Part shown: one piece after another, positions 53,530-63,166 of the stretch
Layout of the letters: each line of letters opens with the position of its first letter
Numbering within the stretch: the first letter of the stretch is position 1
Assembly (NCBI RefSeq): GCF_002210425.1
Contig: NZ_MWQK01000007.1
Span: 124,001 to 188,000 of the forward strand
DNA length: 64,000 bases
Source of the DNA: Fibrobacter sp. UWB2
GTDB taxonomy: Bacteria; Fibrobacterota; Fibrobacteria; Fibrobacterales; Fibrobacteraceae
Direction of reading: 5' to 3'
Program-made: the position numbers and the translations under genes
Notes under the pieces: model-generated
Seen by the model: the letters and a program-made list of their open reading frames with translations, nothing else
The model's database searches: none
What the model was told of the DNA's origin: nothing

Positions 53530-55428
53530 CTATTTTAAGCGCAAAACCTGCATGGTATTGTGATGTCCGACACTTGCCTTGACTATGTAGTTGCCGGCGG
53601 CGAGCGATTGGAGGCTTAAGCTATGCGTTCCTGCCGAAATTTGACCTTGCAAAAGTGTTGCAACGCGGTGTCCGGTCAGGTCAAAAACGGTAACGGTGGC
53701 GCGGCCGTTTTGATTTGTGGAGAGCGAAAGCGACTTCCCGTTTATGGCAAGTTTTACGTTGTTTGCTCTTTGCGTGAATATGTTGATGATGGGGTTGTTG
53801 ACGGTGACATTTCCCCAGCCAGGCATGTCATCAAGAGCGATGATGCGCTTATCATCGAGATTCTTCTTCCACATTTCTGTGGTCGTCTTTTCCAAGAAGT
53901 TTCCGCTCCAGGTTTGGCTCCATGTCATCCAATAGCTCCAATTAGCTTTGTCTTCGGCGATGCTATCGATGTCCGGAATGGCTCCGTTTTCGCTCAAGGC
54001 AATCATCTTGTTCGTGCCCACATCGCTTACGATTTTGTTGTAGTAGTTTGCTCCGGAATTATGGTCGTTGAGCGGATCGTAAATGTCAACTGCGACGATG
54101 TCCACGTATTCATCGCCGGGGTACCAGCTTGCATTGAGGGCGGAGTAATCGTAACCAAATTGCGGGTCCGTATTGATGTTCCATACCCAAATCAAGTTGT
54201 TGAGACCGTTTGTTTTTACCATGCGGTCAAAGACGAGACGATAAAGTTGTTTGTAACAGTCTCCACTGCCCACGCCCCACCAGAACCAACCACCGCTTGC
54301 TTCGTGAAGCGGGCGCCAGATAACGGCAACGTCTTTCTCTTGCAATTGCTTGAACAGTGCAGAAACTTTATCGATGTCGTTTACGATGTCCTTGTATTCC
54401 TGCGAGGCGGTGTTGATTTCCTTGCAGGTGGAATCCTTGAATGCCTTGGTGTAGTTGAAGCACGTGTTGCTTTCGCTAGAACCCTTTGCGCCATTGGCAC
54501 AGCCACTGCTGCGGTAGCCATTCATGGGGTAGGTGTCTTTGGTGTAGAATACGGTATCTTCGCCGACTTTCCAATGCCATGTGAATGTCGGGATGCCTCC
54601 CAACTTCCAGAGTTCTTCTGCCATCAGGAGGTTGTTTTCGGAGTAACCTCTGAACCAGCCTTCATCGGAATGTCCGCCGGCGGCAAAGAGCATGTCGAAA
54701 CCGCCAATGGCGGGGTAGTGCCCAGAGCGCTTGTAGAATTCGGCAATATCCGTCTGGCCTTTCCACGAGACTTCTGCGTCGGTGTACTTGCAGGAATCGG
54801 CAGGTGTGCAGCCTCCTGGCGGAATGAGTCGCATGTTGCCGTAATCGTAGTTGAAATTCTGGTCGCTAATCATCATGCCGCTAAGCGTTGCTTTCGTAAA
54901 GTTTTCGCGCAAGAACGAGAATACCTTGCGTGCAGATTCCGAAGCGTTGGGCGTGACAGGTGCGGTACCGATTTTGTATTCCGGATCGGGGTGGCGTTCA
55001 ACGGTGATGTAGTCCACGCCGATGGCTTGGTTTCCGACCGTAATCTTGTTTTCACCAACCTTCATTTTTGCCGATGCGGACACGACATAGCTCGAATCGC
55101 AATTACGCGGAGTCGTGAGCATGGAACCTACATCGACACCGTTGACTGTGATTTTAGAGGTAATCCAGTCGAATTGCTTGATGAGAACTTTTGTGGTAAT
55201 ATCGTAAACGGCGGTCTCTTCGACTTTGACCGTAAACGTAATGCCGCTAGCGTCGGCGGGCTTAGCGTATTTGCCTCCGGAGAAGTCTGCGTCTTCGGCA
55301 ACGGTTGCGCCGCTCAAATCTTCGGCTTCGTAAGTTGTCGGTGCGGCATAAGCTGATGTAGCCGCGATTGCTGTGGCAAAAGCCATTGCGGAGCGTGCGC
55401 CCGCGAATAATTTACATCCCATAATCAT
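53530..55428 (-). CDS. beta-mannanase, glycoside hydrolase family 26, secreted
   Basis: 632 residues. Signal peptide to about residue 30 (ATSAYA), N-terminal CBM6/35-like jelly roll (about 32-160: TYEAEDLSGATVAEDADFSGGKY... VDYITVER), GH26 barrel (about 175-540) with acid/base Glu in WRPLHEASGGWFWWG and nucleophile Glu in ALSENG, and a C-terminal sorting-type domain (about 560-632, VTVFDLTGHRVATL, GNYIVKAS). GH26 enzymes mostly cut beta-1,4-mannan. Start at 55428, with GGAG 4 nt upstream; the frame extends upstream through TGTCAT repeats. Most downstream of the four mannan genes; extra Cys-rich loop around residues 205-215. Confidence 0.92.
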   Translation of the reverse strand: MIMGCKLFAGARSAMAFATAIAATSAYAAPTTYEAEDLSGATVAEDADFSGGKYAKPADASGITFTVKVEETAVYDITTKVLIKQFDWITSKITVNGVDVGSMLTTPRNCDSSYVVSASAKMKVGENKITVGNQAIGVDYITVERHPDPEYKIGTAPVTPNASESARKVFSFLRENFTKATLSGMMISDQNFNYDYGNMRLIPPGGCTPADSCKYTDAEVSWKGQTDIAEFYKRSGHYPAIGGFDMLFAAGGHSDEGWFRGYSENNLLMAEELWKLGGIPTFTWHWKVGEDTVFYTKDTYPMNGYRSSGCANGAKGSSESNTCFNYTKAFKDSTCKEINTASQEYKDIVNDIDKVSALFKQLQEKDVAVIWRPLHEASGGWFWWGVGSGDCYKQLYRLVFDRMVKTNGLNNLIWVWNINTDPQFGYDYSALNASWYPGDEYVDIVAVDIYDPLNDHNSGANYYNKIVSDVGTNKMIALSENGAIPDIDSIAEDKANWSYWMTWSQTWSGNFLEKTTTEMWKKNLDDKRIIALDDMPGWGNVTVNNPIINIFTQRANNVKLAINGKSLSLSTNQNGRATVTVFDLTGHRVATLLQGQISAGTHSLSLQSLAAGNYIVKASVGHHNTMQVLRLK

Positions 55429-55448
55429 ACACTCCATTTTTTTTGCGT

Positions 55449-55475
55449 TGTCATCCCGGCCTTGTGCCGGGAACG
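55449..55475 (+). repeat. TGTCATCCCGG palindromic repeat (class C)
   Basis: TGTCATCCCGGCCTTGTGCC...; stem CCCGGC/GCCGGG. Upstream of the first-described GH26 gene, inside its leader. Confidence 0.7.
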
Positions 55476-55488
55476 TTGTTTTTTGCAT

Positions 55489-55515
55489 TGTCATCCCGGA
55501 TTTATTCCGGGATCG
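55489..55515 (+). repeat. TGTCATCCCGG palindromic repeat (class C), second copy
   Basis: TGTCATCCCGGATTTATTCC...; stem ATCCCGGA/TCCGGGAT. Directly repeated 40 bp after the copy at 55449. It ends just beyond the stop codon of the next GH26 gene and could act as its 3' hairpin. Confidence 0.7.
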
Positions 55516-55525
55516 GTATTCTCAA

Positions 55526-57316
55526 TTACTTTATCAGAATCTTTCCGTTCTGGTTAAATCCATTGCCTTGCACTTTCACAAGGTATTGCCCGGCTGCGAT
55601 TTCGTTCAAGTTGATGCTTGCTGCGCCATTGATAGCACGGCTCATCACCTGATTGCCCTGCATATCGAAAATCGCGACTTTTGCGTTGGCGCTTGGAACG
55701 TTAATTTGCAAATTCTTGCCGATGACGGACAAACTTGCGATGCCCTTCTGCGAACGTAACGTATTCTTGATTCCTGTTGTCGGCGGCGTGACGATTTCGT
55801 ACTTGTCCCAGCCCGGCATGTCTTCGAGCGTCAAGGTGTATTCGTTGTTCATCACGATTTTCCAGCTTTCCTTGGTGTTGTCGTTTGCCCAACCTTCCAT
55901 CGCGTAGTCGCCATACCACGGCATAAACCAGCTCCAGTTGGCGCCATCAGCCTTCATTTCGTCAGGGTAGGGCACGGAGCCATTTTCGCTGAGCGTTACA
56001 ATCTTTCTACCACCGAACATTTCCTTGACGGTTTCAAAACTACCGACAAGGCTAGAGTGGTTGGATTCGCGCGGATAGTAATAGTAGTCGCGGCCCACAA
56101 CGTCCACGTATTCATCGCCCGGATACCAGTCGAGTGCATTGCTTGCTTCGTCGGTGGTCCACACCCAAATCAAGTTGTGCAAACCTTTCTGGTTTACGAA
56201 AATATCGAACATGAGCTTGTACAAAGCAACGCACGGCTTGGCGCCATCGGTGCCCCACCAGAACCACTTACCACTTGCTTCGTGGAGCGGGCGCCAAAGA
56301 ACGGCAACGCCTTCTTTTTGCAAAGTCAAAAGCGAGTCGGCGATCATTTCCATGTCGCGGACAATGGCCTTGTATTCATCGCTACTTGTTTTCCATTTGC
56401 CGGTGGATTCGTCGTAAGCCTTGTTGATGCTGAATTCTGCGAAAGGAGTGTTGCCACTAGATTCGGTGTAGAACGCTTCGACTTCGAGCGTCGGGTCTTT
56501 CCAATGCCAGTTGAATTGCGGAATGCCGCCAGCTTTCCAAACGGTCTTTGCCATTTCGAGCGAGGCGTGCGTGTAGCCTTGATACCATTGCTGGTCGGAA
56601 TTCTTGCCCGAAGCGTGCAAAAAGTCAAAGCCCACGAGAACCACGTTCTTGCCGCTTGCTTGGTTGATGTAGCTGAGTTCGGTTTGCGTTTCGTAGTTTT
56701 GCGGGGTGTACTGGCCGTTGTTTTCGAACGGGCGTTCCGTCATGACGCCGCTAATCACGTGCTTGCCGAAATTGTTGAGCAAGAAGTTGTAGAGTTTCTG
56801 TGCGCTTTCGGTCGGCTCTGGCGTGACCGGAGTCGGGGAGAGGCTCCACGGGCTTGCTTCGTATTCCGTGAGTTCAATGTAGTCAATGTTGACCCAGCCC
56901 CAACTGTGGACGATGCCAATCTTGTTTTCGCCTGTGGTGAGCTTGATTTTGCCTGCGCCCTTGATGGTCTTGAAATCATCAGATGTGCCGAAAGAAATCT
57001 GTCCGGCAGAAACATCGTTGACGGTCAAGTTCTGGATTTTGTTTCCGGAAGCTGTTGGCAACTGGTATGTGGCCCAAAGTGTGTAATAACCCGTGGCGGG
57101 TACAGTCACTTTGAATTCCAGGTTGCCTTCTTTCATCTGGACGTACTTGCCACCAGAAGCCTTAGCGTCTTCGGTAACGACGACTTTGTGGTCATCGGCG
57201 AGGACGGCGTCTTCGGCTTCTAAACGGATGGGGGTGGCTGCAAAAGCAGTGCCTGCGAGTGCAGCGACAGTTGCCGTAGCGACAAAATTTGTGTAGTTAA
57301 AGTGTTTCATAAACAT
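55526..57316 (-). CDS. beta-mannanase, glycoside hydrolase family 26, secreted
   Basis: 596 residues. Signal peptide ends near AGTAFA, N-terminal CBM6/35-like domain (about 28-150: IRLEAEDAVLADDHKVVV... WGWVNIDYIEL), GH26 barrel (about 160-510) with acid/base Glu in WRPLHEASGKWFWWG and nucleophile in TLSENG, and C-terminal sorting-type domain (about 525-596, KVAIFDMQGNQVMS, GQYLVKVQ). The ATG at 57316 has GGAG 6 nt upstream; the frame extends to 57361. Paralogue of the gene at 53530 with the same domain order. The promoter is probably shared with or close to the TATATT-rich segment upstream of 57340. Confidence 0.92.
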   Translation of the reverse strand: MFMKHFNYTNFVATATVAALAGTAFAATPIRLEAEDAVLADDHKVVVTEDAKASGGKYVQMKEGNLEFKVTVPATGYYTLWATYQLPTASGNKIQNLTVNDVSAGQISFGTSDDFKTIKGAGKIKLTTGENKIGIVHSWGWVNIDYIELTEYEASPWSLSPTPVTPEPTESAQKLYNFLLNNFGKHVISGVMTERPFENNGQYTPQNYETQTELSYINQASGKNVVLVGFDFLHASGKNSDQQWYQGYTHASLEMAKTVWKAGGIPQFNWHWKDPTLEVEAFYTESSGNTPFAEFSINKAYDESTGKWKTSSDEYKAIVRDMEMIADSLLTLQKEGVAVLWRPLHEASGKWFWWGTDGAKPCVALYKLMFDIFVNQKGLHNLIWVWTTDEASNALDWYPGDEYVDVVGRDYYYYPRESNHSSLVGSFETVKEMFGGRKIVTLSENGSVPYPDEMKADGANWSWFMPWYGDYAMEGWANDNTKESWKIVMNNEYTLTLEDMPGWDKYEIVTPPTTGIKNTLRSQKGIASLSVIGKNLQINVPSANAKVAIFDMQGNQVMSRAINGAASINLNEIAAGQYLVKVQGNGFNQNGKILIK

Positions 57317-57379
57317 CCATATCTCCACCCCTAAATCTATATTCTTACACCCCAAATTCAAAGGATTTTATTGTTGCTT

Positions 57380-57406
57380 TGTCTCCCCGGATTTATTCCG
57401 GGGCCA
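57380..57406 (+). repeat. class C palindromic repeat
   Basis: TGTCTCCCCGGATTTATTCC...; stem CCCCGGA/TCCGGGG. Same element as at 55489 with a substituted start. Confidence 0.6.
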
Positions 57407-57443
57407 GTTTATGCATTAAAATTGCTGCTTTGTTATATGAAAA

Positions 57444-57465
57444 GAGTCCCGTTTTCGCGGGACTC
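57444..57465 (-). terminator. terminator of the GH5 gene
   Basis: Eight-bp perfect stem GAGTCCCG/CGGGACTC with a 6-nt loop, followed on the minus strand by TTTTCATAT. Confidence 0.85.
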
Positions 57466-57490
57466 TCGAAACATTTTATAAATCGTCTTT

Positions 57491-59377
57491 TTACTTCACA
57501 ATCACGGGCTGCGTCGTAGTGATTCCAATACCCTTCATACGGATGATGTACTGGCCCTTCGGCATATCAGCGAGGCTGAACACGTAATTGCCTGCGCCAA
57601 GCACTCCGTTAAAGAGCGTGGCAACGATTCTTCCGTTCATGCCGAACACATCGACGCTGACCTGGCCCTTAGCCTTTGTGTTGAGCATAATCTTGTCGCC
57701 GTTGACGGTGAACTTGGACGTGGCGGCGAGCTTGCTCTTGGAAATCGAAGTCTTGCCGTAAACGTAGTTTTCATCGAAGACGATCTTGATTTCCGGAATC
57801 ATTTCTTCGGTGTTTTCGTAACCGCGCTTGAAGGCGTCGTACTTGTCAGTGTTGAAGTCAAAGAGCGTCAAATCGCCGGCCTTGATGTCGTCGTAAATCA
57901 CCGTGCCGGTGTAGCCGGAGGCGTAGTTGGCAAGCGTGATGCTGAGCGTCTTGTTGCGGTCGGCAAAGCTAGAGATGTCGATGGAGCAAGTGACCTTTTC
58001 ACCTGCCGGAACCTTGCAGCTACCGTCCGTTTCGGTCCAGGTCCAAGAATCCGTGAGCTTGAAAATCAGGTAGATGTCTGCGGTGGATGCGCCGTTGTTC
58101 TTGGCGGTCCACGTAAACGTTGTTGCGCCGGAGAGGTCCCAGCCGCCCTTGTTCTGGTATTCGACCTGGCCGTTGTCTGCACCGTAAGTCACGGCCATCA
58201 TGCCGTTTCCGCCCGTGGAACTGGAAATGTCCACATCCTTGATCTTGATGGAGGCTTCTTCCGTTGCGGCGAGAGCCGTCATTGCCTTGAGCGCGGGATC
58301 AATCGTGTAGCTGTAACCACCGAAATTCGCTTCGGTCTTGTCGCCGATGTACTGCCAAGCGAGAGCGCCTGCGTAACCGCCGTCAAAAGCCTTGCGGTAG
58401 CATTCTTCCGTTGTAATTTCTGTCTTTGCGGCGAAATTGGATCTGTAAGTATCGCCAGCCCAACCGCTTGCTGGGAATTCGCCAATGATCATCGGCTTGG
58501 AATCGTAGCTATACTTGGTAGCCATCTGGGCTGCTGTATTCACGAACGGGCTTACGGAATTGTCTTGCCAGTACGGGTAATAGTGCGTCTGGAAAAAGTC
58601 GAGCGTACCGTTGGCTTCGCCACCCGCTTCGATGAGGGCTGCGTCATTCCAATGCTTCTGATACTTGATGTTCACGCTACCCGTCGAAACGAGAAGTTCC
58701 GGGTTTGTCGTGTGGATGGCCGCTGCAACCTTGTTCGTAAACTTCTGGATTTTGGCGAGCGCCATCTTCTTTGTGGTCCAACCGCTACATTCACTAGTCA
58801 TGCCCTCGGGTTCGTTAAAGACTTCCCAAGTCATGAGCGCTTTGTGATTGCCAATGGCTTTCACGACCGGAATCAAAACGTTGTCTATAAAAGCCTTGGT
58901 GCCCGCGTCTTCGAAAAGCAATTCGTTAGCAGTGATGTCGAGCTTTTCGTTGTAAAGACCCCACTGGTTCGGCTCCATCAAGTTGTGGCTGAAAAGGCAC
59001 ATCGAGACCATCACGCCGTATTCTTCGGCGATGTCCAAAGCTTTTTTCATGTTTGCGATGGTATTTTCCTTCGGGCCTGTGACCAAATGCGTCGTTTCGT
59101 CAATTGTTGGGCTCTGGCTCATGTTGTTAAAGAGCCACCAACGAATAGCGTTACCGCCTGCGGCACGCGTGCCTTCCACGGCCTTGCGCCATGCATTCTC
59201 GTCCAGCGGGGAAGCACCCACGTCGGAATTGTAGTCGCTCCAGGCGAGGTTTGTACCCGAGAAGAAAATCTTCTTGCCGTTATACTGAAGGTCTGTGCCG
59301 CTCACCTTGAGTCCCGGTGCTGCAAATGCTGCTGTTCCGAGGAGCGATGTTACGAGCAAAGTCTTGAAGTTGATCAT
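57491..59377 (-). CDS. glycoside hydrolase family 5 (probable beta-mannanase), secreted
   Basis: 628 residues. Signal peptide ends at AAFA. GH5 barrel (about 20-380): NAIRWWLFNN, acid/base Glu in LMTWEVFNEPEG, QTHYYPYW, nucleophile Glu in PMIIGEFPASGW. A jelly-roll domain follows (about 385-530: WTWTETDGSCKVPAGEKVTC, YTGTVIYDD), then the C-terminal sorting-type domain (about 555-628: VDVFGMNGRIVATL, GQYIIRMKG). GH5 covers several activities; the mannanase call rests on three GH26 neighbours. No N-terminal CBM, unlike the GH26 enzymes. Own terminator downstream and 314 bp of upstream DNA. Confidence 0.88.
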   Translation of the reverse strand: MINFKTLLVTSLLGTAAFAAPGLKVSGTDLQYNGKKIFFSGTNLAWSDYNSDVGASPLDENAWRKAVEGTRAAGGNAIRWWLFNNMSQSPTIDETTHLVTGPKENTIANMKKALDIAEEYGVMVSMCLFSHNLMEPNQWGLYNEKLDITANELLFEDAGTKAFIDNVLIPVVKAIGNHKALMTWEVFNEPEGMTSECSGWTTKKMALAKIQKFTNKVAAAIHTTNPELLVSTGSVNIKYQKHWNDAALIEAGGEANGTLDFFQTHYYPYWQDNSVSPFVNTAAQMATKYSYDSKPMIIGEFPASGWAGDTYRSNFAAKTEITTEECYRKAFDGGYAGALAWQYIGDKTEANFGGYSYTIDPALKAMTALAATEEASIKIKDVDISSSTGGNGMMAVTYGADNGQVEYQNKGGWDLSGATTFTWTAKNNGASTADIYLIFKLTDSWTWTETDGSCKVPAGEKVTCSIDISSFADRNKTLSITLANYASGYTGTVIYDDIKAGDLTLFDFNTDKYDAFKRGYENTEEMIPEIKIVFDENYVYGKTSISKSKLAATSKFTVNGDKIMLNTKAKGQVSVDVFGMNGRIVATLFNGVLGAGNYVFSLADMPKGQYIIRMKGIGITTTQPVIVK

Positions 59378-59691
59378 TGGGTATCCCTTGATATGTTTTT
59401 GCTGAAACTAAATAAAAAAGTTAAAATAAGCTATTTTAGAATCGCGGGGGTGTTGACAAAACCGTCAAAAATGTCCACACTCCAGACATCCAAACAACTG
59501 TATTGAAAAATAGATTTGTAAAAAATGAAGTCAAGACACACTGTGATAAAGTGCAATATTTTCACGGAAATGTAAGATAAATAAACGTTTTATTTTGGCT
59601 GTTCGGGGCAAAAAGTGACGGAATGCACATTACAAGGAAAGGCGACCGCTTGTGCGGCCGCCTTTAGGTATTTGGCTTTTTGTGTTATAGT
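59378..59691. other. 314-bp intergenic region between GH5 and GH26 genes
   Basis: Contains the GH5 upstream region on the minus strand, the inverted pair TTGAC/GTCAA (59453-59468, 6-nt spacer), which could be an operator or part of a promoter, and at its far end the terminator of the upstream GH26 gene. No gene was seen. It is more AT-rich than the flanking genes. Confidence 0.5.
59638..59665 (-). terminator. terminator of the GH26 gene at 59692
   Basis: Stem of AAAGGCG-CCGC/GCGG-CGCCTTT with one A-C mismatch and a TTGT loop; the T-run is short. Confidence 0.65.
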
Positions 59692-62013
59692 CTACTTGAT
59701 GAGAACCTTCTGGGTGGCAGAGATTCCGGCGCCCTTGGCGCGGATGATGTACTGACCCTTGTTGAGGTTCTGGAGGCTGAACGTGTGGCTGCCTGTGCTG
59801 AGGTTTCCGCGGTGGAGTGTCGCGACGCGCTTGCCGATCATGTTGAACACGTCGATGCTTGCGAAACCGGAAACGTTTGCGGTGAGCGAGAGGTTGCCGT
59901 TCTTGACGCTCATGCCAGCCTTCTTTGCGGCGGCAATCGGCTTAAGTGCGGAAGGCGTTACCGGCGTACCGTCCTTGTTATAGAGCTCGATACTTGCGAT
60001 GTGGCCCTTGCTCTGGTCTGCGGCGGTGAAGAGTTCAGTCTTCTTGTTGAATCCGTTAATGATGATTCCGTTGTCCGTGACCATGTTGTCAAAGAGGACG
60101 GTGCCTTCGAAACCGTTTGCGCCTGCCAAGATGAAGGTGACGGAGAAGAGGTTGTCGAGGTCCATCGGATGTTCAACGCCTGCGTTGTCGGTATAAGTCT
60201 CGATAGCGAATTCGCAAGTGGCCTTGGCGCCGTCATTGAGCCAGCAGCCGTCAGACGGAGACTGTTCCCAGGTCCATGCCTTATCGGCGGAACCATCGCG
60301 GACAAATGCCATGCCGATCCAGATGCCGTTCATTTCGCCACCGGAACCCTTGTTTTCGATTGTGACGGCGATGCTCTTTGCGCCGGTCAGTTTCGGAACC
60401 TTCTTGAATTCGATGTTTGCACCGCTGTCGTTGATAGCCTTGTAGGTCACGCCCATGACGAGGTCAACATTTTCCGGATTGGCCTTGGCCGTGTCTGCAC
60501 CGAACTTGGCATTCTGTGTAGAAGTCGGGCAAACGTTTGTTGCTGCGGCAGCTTCGCTATAGTTGTCCCAACCCGGCATTTTGTCGAGGGTGATGATGCG
60601 TTCGTCAGCGAGGTTCTTCTGCCATACGCTTGCTGCAGTCTGGCTCACATAGCCGCCGTTCCAGCTCGGGGATTCGTACCACGGCATCCACCAGCTCCAA
60701 GTAGCACCGTCTTCGTACATCTTGTCAACGTCAGGAATCGGGCCGTTTTCGCTGAGGGAGATAATCTTGTTGGTGCCAGCCTTGTTTGTGAGGTCGATAA
60801 ATGCGGAGCTGTTGCTCTGGTGATCGTTGGCTGCATTGTAAATGTCGACGCTCAACACGTCATAGTAGGTTTCGCCCGGAGTCCAAGACATCGTAGCGGC
60901 ATCCTTCGGATTGAAGTCCCAAATGAGGTTGTTGACGCCATTCGTGAACACCATGCGTTCGTAGAGCAACTGGTAGAGGGCTGCGAACTGCTTGCCTGTG
61001 TGGGTGCTCCACCAGAACCAGTTGCCACCGGATTCATGGAGCGGACGGAAGATGGCGGCGACGCCTTCTTTCTGGAGGTCAAGGAAAATCTTAGAAACGA
61101 GATCGATGTCAGCAACGAGTGCCTTGTAAGCGGTCGAAACGGTATCCCAGTTGGTCGTGCCGGTCACGAAAGCTTCGGTGAAGTCGAATTCGGTGTAATT
61201 GTCGTTTGCGCCTTTCACATAGAAGTTCTCTTCGTCACCTGGACGCCAGTGCCATGTGAATGCCGGAATGCCGCCCTTCTTCCAAGTGCTCTTGGCGATA
61301 TCGATGGCCTTTTCGGTGTATTCCTGGAACCAGCTGTTGTTTTTGCTTGCGCCGGTGGCGTTCATCAGGTCGACTCCAACGAGTGCGGGGTACTTGCCGC
61401 CGGCCTTGAATACGGCCTGAACGTCTTCGTGCAGGGTGGCGTCACCCTTGGTGTAGGCATCCATGTTACCGGTCATCACGCCGGAAATAGTCTTCTTGCC
61501 AAAGTTGTTGACAAGGAAGTTGTAGAGCTTGATGGCAGACGGGGTGGCGGTCTTTGTCACCGGGGCGTTGCAGAGGTTGAACGCTTTAGCTTCGTAACCC
61601 TTGACTTCGATGTAGTCGAGGTCAATCCAGCCCCAGCTATTGGTGATGGCGATAGTGTTCTCACCGGCAGCGAGGTTCATGACCGTTTCGATATCGGCAA
61701 ATTTGCCCTTGTCGGTCACATCGAACGTCACTGCAGAGGAGGCTCCGCCGACTTCGACGTTGTTAATCTTGGATCCACCGTAATTGTTCATGTAGTGGAG
61801 AACGATGGTGTATTTGCCTGCTTTTTCGACTGTCACCTTGGAAAAAGTGATGTCGCCGCCGTTCATCTTGACGTATTTACCGCCGGAAGCTTCGGTGCTA
61901 GAGGCAACGGCTGCGTCTTTGGTGATGGCTGCGTTTTCGGCTTCATACGGGGCCGCGAAGGCGGTGCAGGCGACTGAAAGGCCACATGCGAGGAAAACTT
62001 TCTTAAAATCCAT
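59692..62013 (-). CDS. beta-mannanase, glycoside hydrolase family 26 with extra jelly-roll domain, secreted
   Basis: 773 residues, the largest of the cluster. Signal peptide ends at AFA (residue 20), N-terminal CBM6/35-like domain (about 21-140), GH26 barrel (about 150-490) with acid/base Glu in FRPLHESGGNWFWW and nucleophile in SLSENG. A further jelly-roll domain (about 500-690: WTWEQSPSDGCW, GFEGTVLFDN) resembles the one in the GH5 protein. The C-terminal sorting-type domain is about 700-773 (IDVFNMIGKRVATL, GQYIIRAKGAG). Most upstream of the four mannan genes. The ATG at 62013 has GGAG upstream. Confidence 0.92.
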   Translation of the reverse strand: MDFKKVFLACGLSVACTAFAAPYEAENAAITKDAAVASSTEASGGKYVKMNGGDITFSKVTVEKAGKYTIVLHYMNNYGGSKINNVEVGGASSAVTFDVTDKGKFADIETVMNLAAGENTIAITNSWGWIDLDYIEVKGYEAKAFNLCNAPVTKTATPSAIKLYNFLVNNFGKKTISGVMTGNMDAYTKGDATLHEDVQAVFKAGGKYPALVGVDLMNATGASKNNSWFQEYTEKAIDIAKSTWKKGGIPAFTWHWRPGDEENFYVKGANDNYTEFDFTEAFVTGTTNWDTVSTAYKALVADIDLVSKIFLDLQKEGVAAIFRPLHESGGNWFWWSTHTGKQFAALYQLLYERMVFTNGVNNLIWDFNPKDAATMSWTPGETYYDVLSVDIYNAANDHQSNSSAFIDLTNKAGTNKIISLSENGPIPDVDKMYEDGATWSWWMPWYESPSWNGGYVSQTAASVWQKNLADERIITLDKMPGWDNYSEAAAATNVCPTSTQNAKFGADTAKANPENVDLVMGVTYKAINDSGANIEFKKVPKLTGAKSIAVTIENKGSGGEMNGIWIGMAFVRDGSADKAWTWEQSPSDGCWLNDGAKATCEFAIETYTDNAGVEHPMDLDNLFSVTFILAGANGFEGTVLFDNMVTDNGIIINGFNKKTELFTAADQSKGHIASIELYNKDGTPVTPSALKPIAAAKKAGMSVKNGNLSLTANVSGFASIDVFNMIGKRVATLHRGNLSTGSHTFSLQNLNKGQYIIRAKGAGISATQKVLIK

Positions 62014-62134
62014 GTTCTCTCCTTAAGATACGTGTTCTCAAAATATATTGAAAAAAGCAAAAATGCAATAGCATTTTTGCTTGAAAGGAAAAAATATGTT
62101 TACGGGCATTTTTAGGTGCCTTTTTAGCCCGTTT

Positions 62135-63133
62135 TTAGCGTTTTTGGAACTTTGCTCCGAAAACGAACGTGCGGCTTTCGCTTGGCTTGATGACGATTAA
62201 ATCGCGGTGATGGTTTAAAGTATCGGGCTCCGCGGTCATCGGCTCGATAGCGATGCTCGTGCGGTCAGGCGGTGTGTAAATTTGAATGGCGTTATATTGT
62301 TCTTTGCCGGCCTTTTGCCAAATCTGGAGGGATTTTGTGTCGCTTTTGAGTTCTACGGTGACTAGAATGTTCTCAAAATTTTTCTTGTTTTTGAGAACGT
62401 AGGGGCCTTCGCCCTGGTTTAAGCAGAAACAGTCGTTGATGAACTCGTCATTGATGAGCCTACCGCCCACGAAACGGGTGTCCGGCTTGAATTCGCCCGT
62501 CGGAATGTCAGCCTTGTCGAGAATCGCGAGGTTTGATTCCGGGAGGGTCATCTGGAGTCCGTTGATTTTTTCACCGAGCGAGTAATAGGGGTGCCAGCCT
62601 TCGGAATAGGGAAGGTCTCCCTTGCCGATGTTCGTGACGGTCGATTCGACGGTGTAGCTTTCGCCTGTGAACGTAACCTTGTTGACCGCGCGGAAGGGGA
62701 ACGGGAACCCGGTAAATGCACCTGGCCAGTCGATACCGAATGTTGCGACGCATTTTTCGCTATCGCTTTCGAAGCTCAGGAGGTTCCATTCCTTGTTCTG
62801 CAAAAAGCCGTGGAGGGCGTGCGGTGCCCAGCTCACATTGTTGACGAGCTGGTAATCGTTGCCGTTCCAGTTGAATTTGGCGTATGCCACGCGTCCCGGG
62901 AACGGGGTAAGTCTGCAACCCGCGTTTGTGTCGGGGCCCATCTTGAAAATGTCATCGCCTTCGCGGTAGCCAAAAAGGAGGTCTTGGAGCTTGCCGTTAT
63001 TGTCGGGGATGCGCCAAGCGTTGAGTCCAGCGCCGTATCCGCTCAAAATTTCAAATTCAGCGCCGTCGTCACGCTGCAAAACGAAGCACTGCACAGTGCC
63101 CAAAGGACGGGAAATAAGTTTGAAGTTGCTCAT
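62135..63133 (-). CDS. aldose 1-epimerase family protein
   Basis: 332 residues, cytosolic. Interconverts alpha and beta anomers of hexoses (GalM fold). Seen: [13 protein letters not shown], catalytic His in [13 protein letters not shown] (His108), GWHPYYSLG with the second His, and the C-terminal catalytic Glu region (near IAIEPMT). Close members act on glucose, galactose or hexose-6-phosphate; placed after the mannan cluster it may handle released sugars, but it is a separate unit. Divergent from mnmE; the two starts are 33 bp apart. Confidence 0.9.
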   Translation of the reverse strand: MSNFKLISRPLGTVQCFVLQRDDGAEFEILSGYGAGLNAWRIPDNNGKLQDLLFGYREGDDIFKMGPDTNAGCRLTPFPGRVAYAKFNWNGNDYQLVNNVSWAPHALHGFLQNKEWNLLSFESDSEKCVATFGIDWPGAFTGFPFPFRAVNKVTFTGESYTVESTVTNIGKGDLPYSEGWHPYYSLGEKINGLQMTLPESNLAILDKADIPTGEFKPDTRFVGGRLINDEFINDCFCLNQGEGPYVLKNKKNFENILVTVELKSDTKSLQIWQKAGKEQYNAIQIYTPPDRTSIAIEPMTAEPDTLNHHRDLIVIKPSESRTFVFGAKFQKR

Positions 63134-63166
63134 GTTTTTAATTTAGCAATTACTATCTTTGCTATT

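Noticed and set aside
59680-61977. 765-codon open frame on the plus strand opposite the large GH26 gene
   Set aside because: Antisense shadow of a GC-biased gene; Cys/Val/Ala-rich composition, no start context and no domain.
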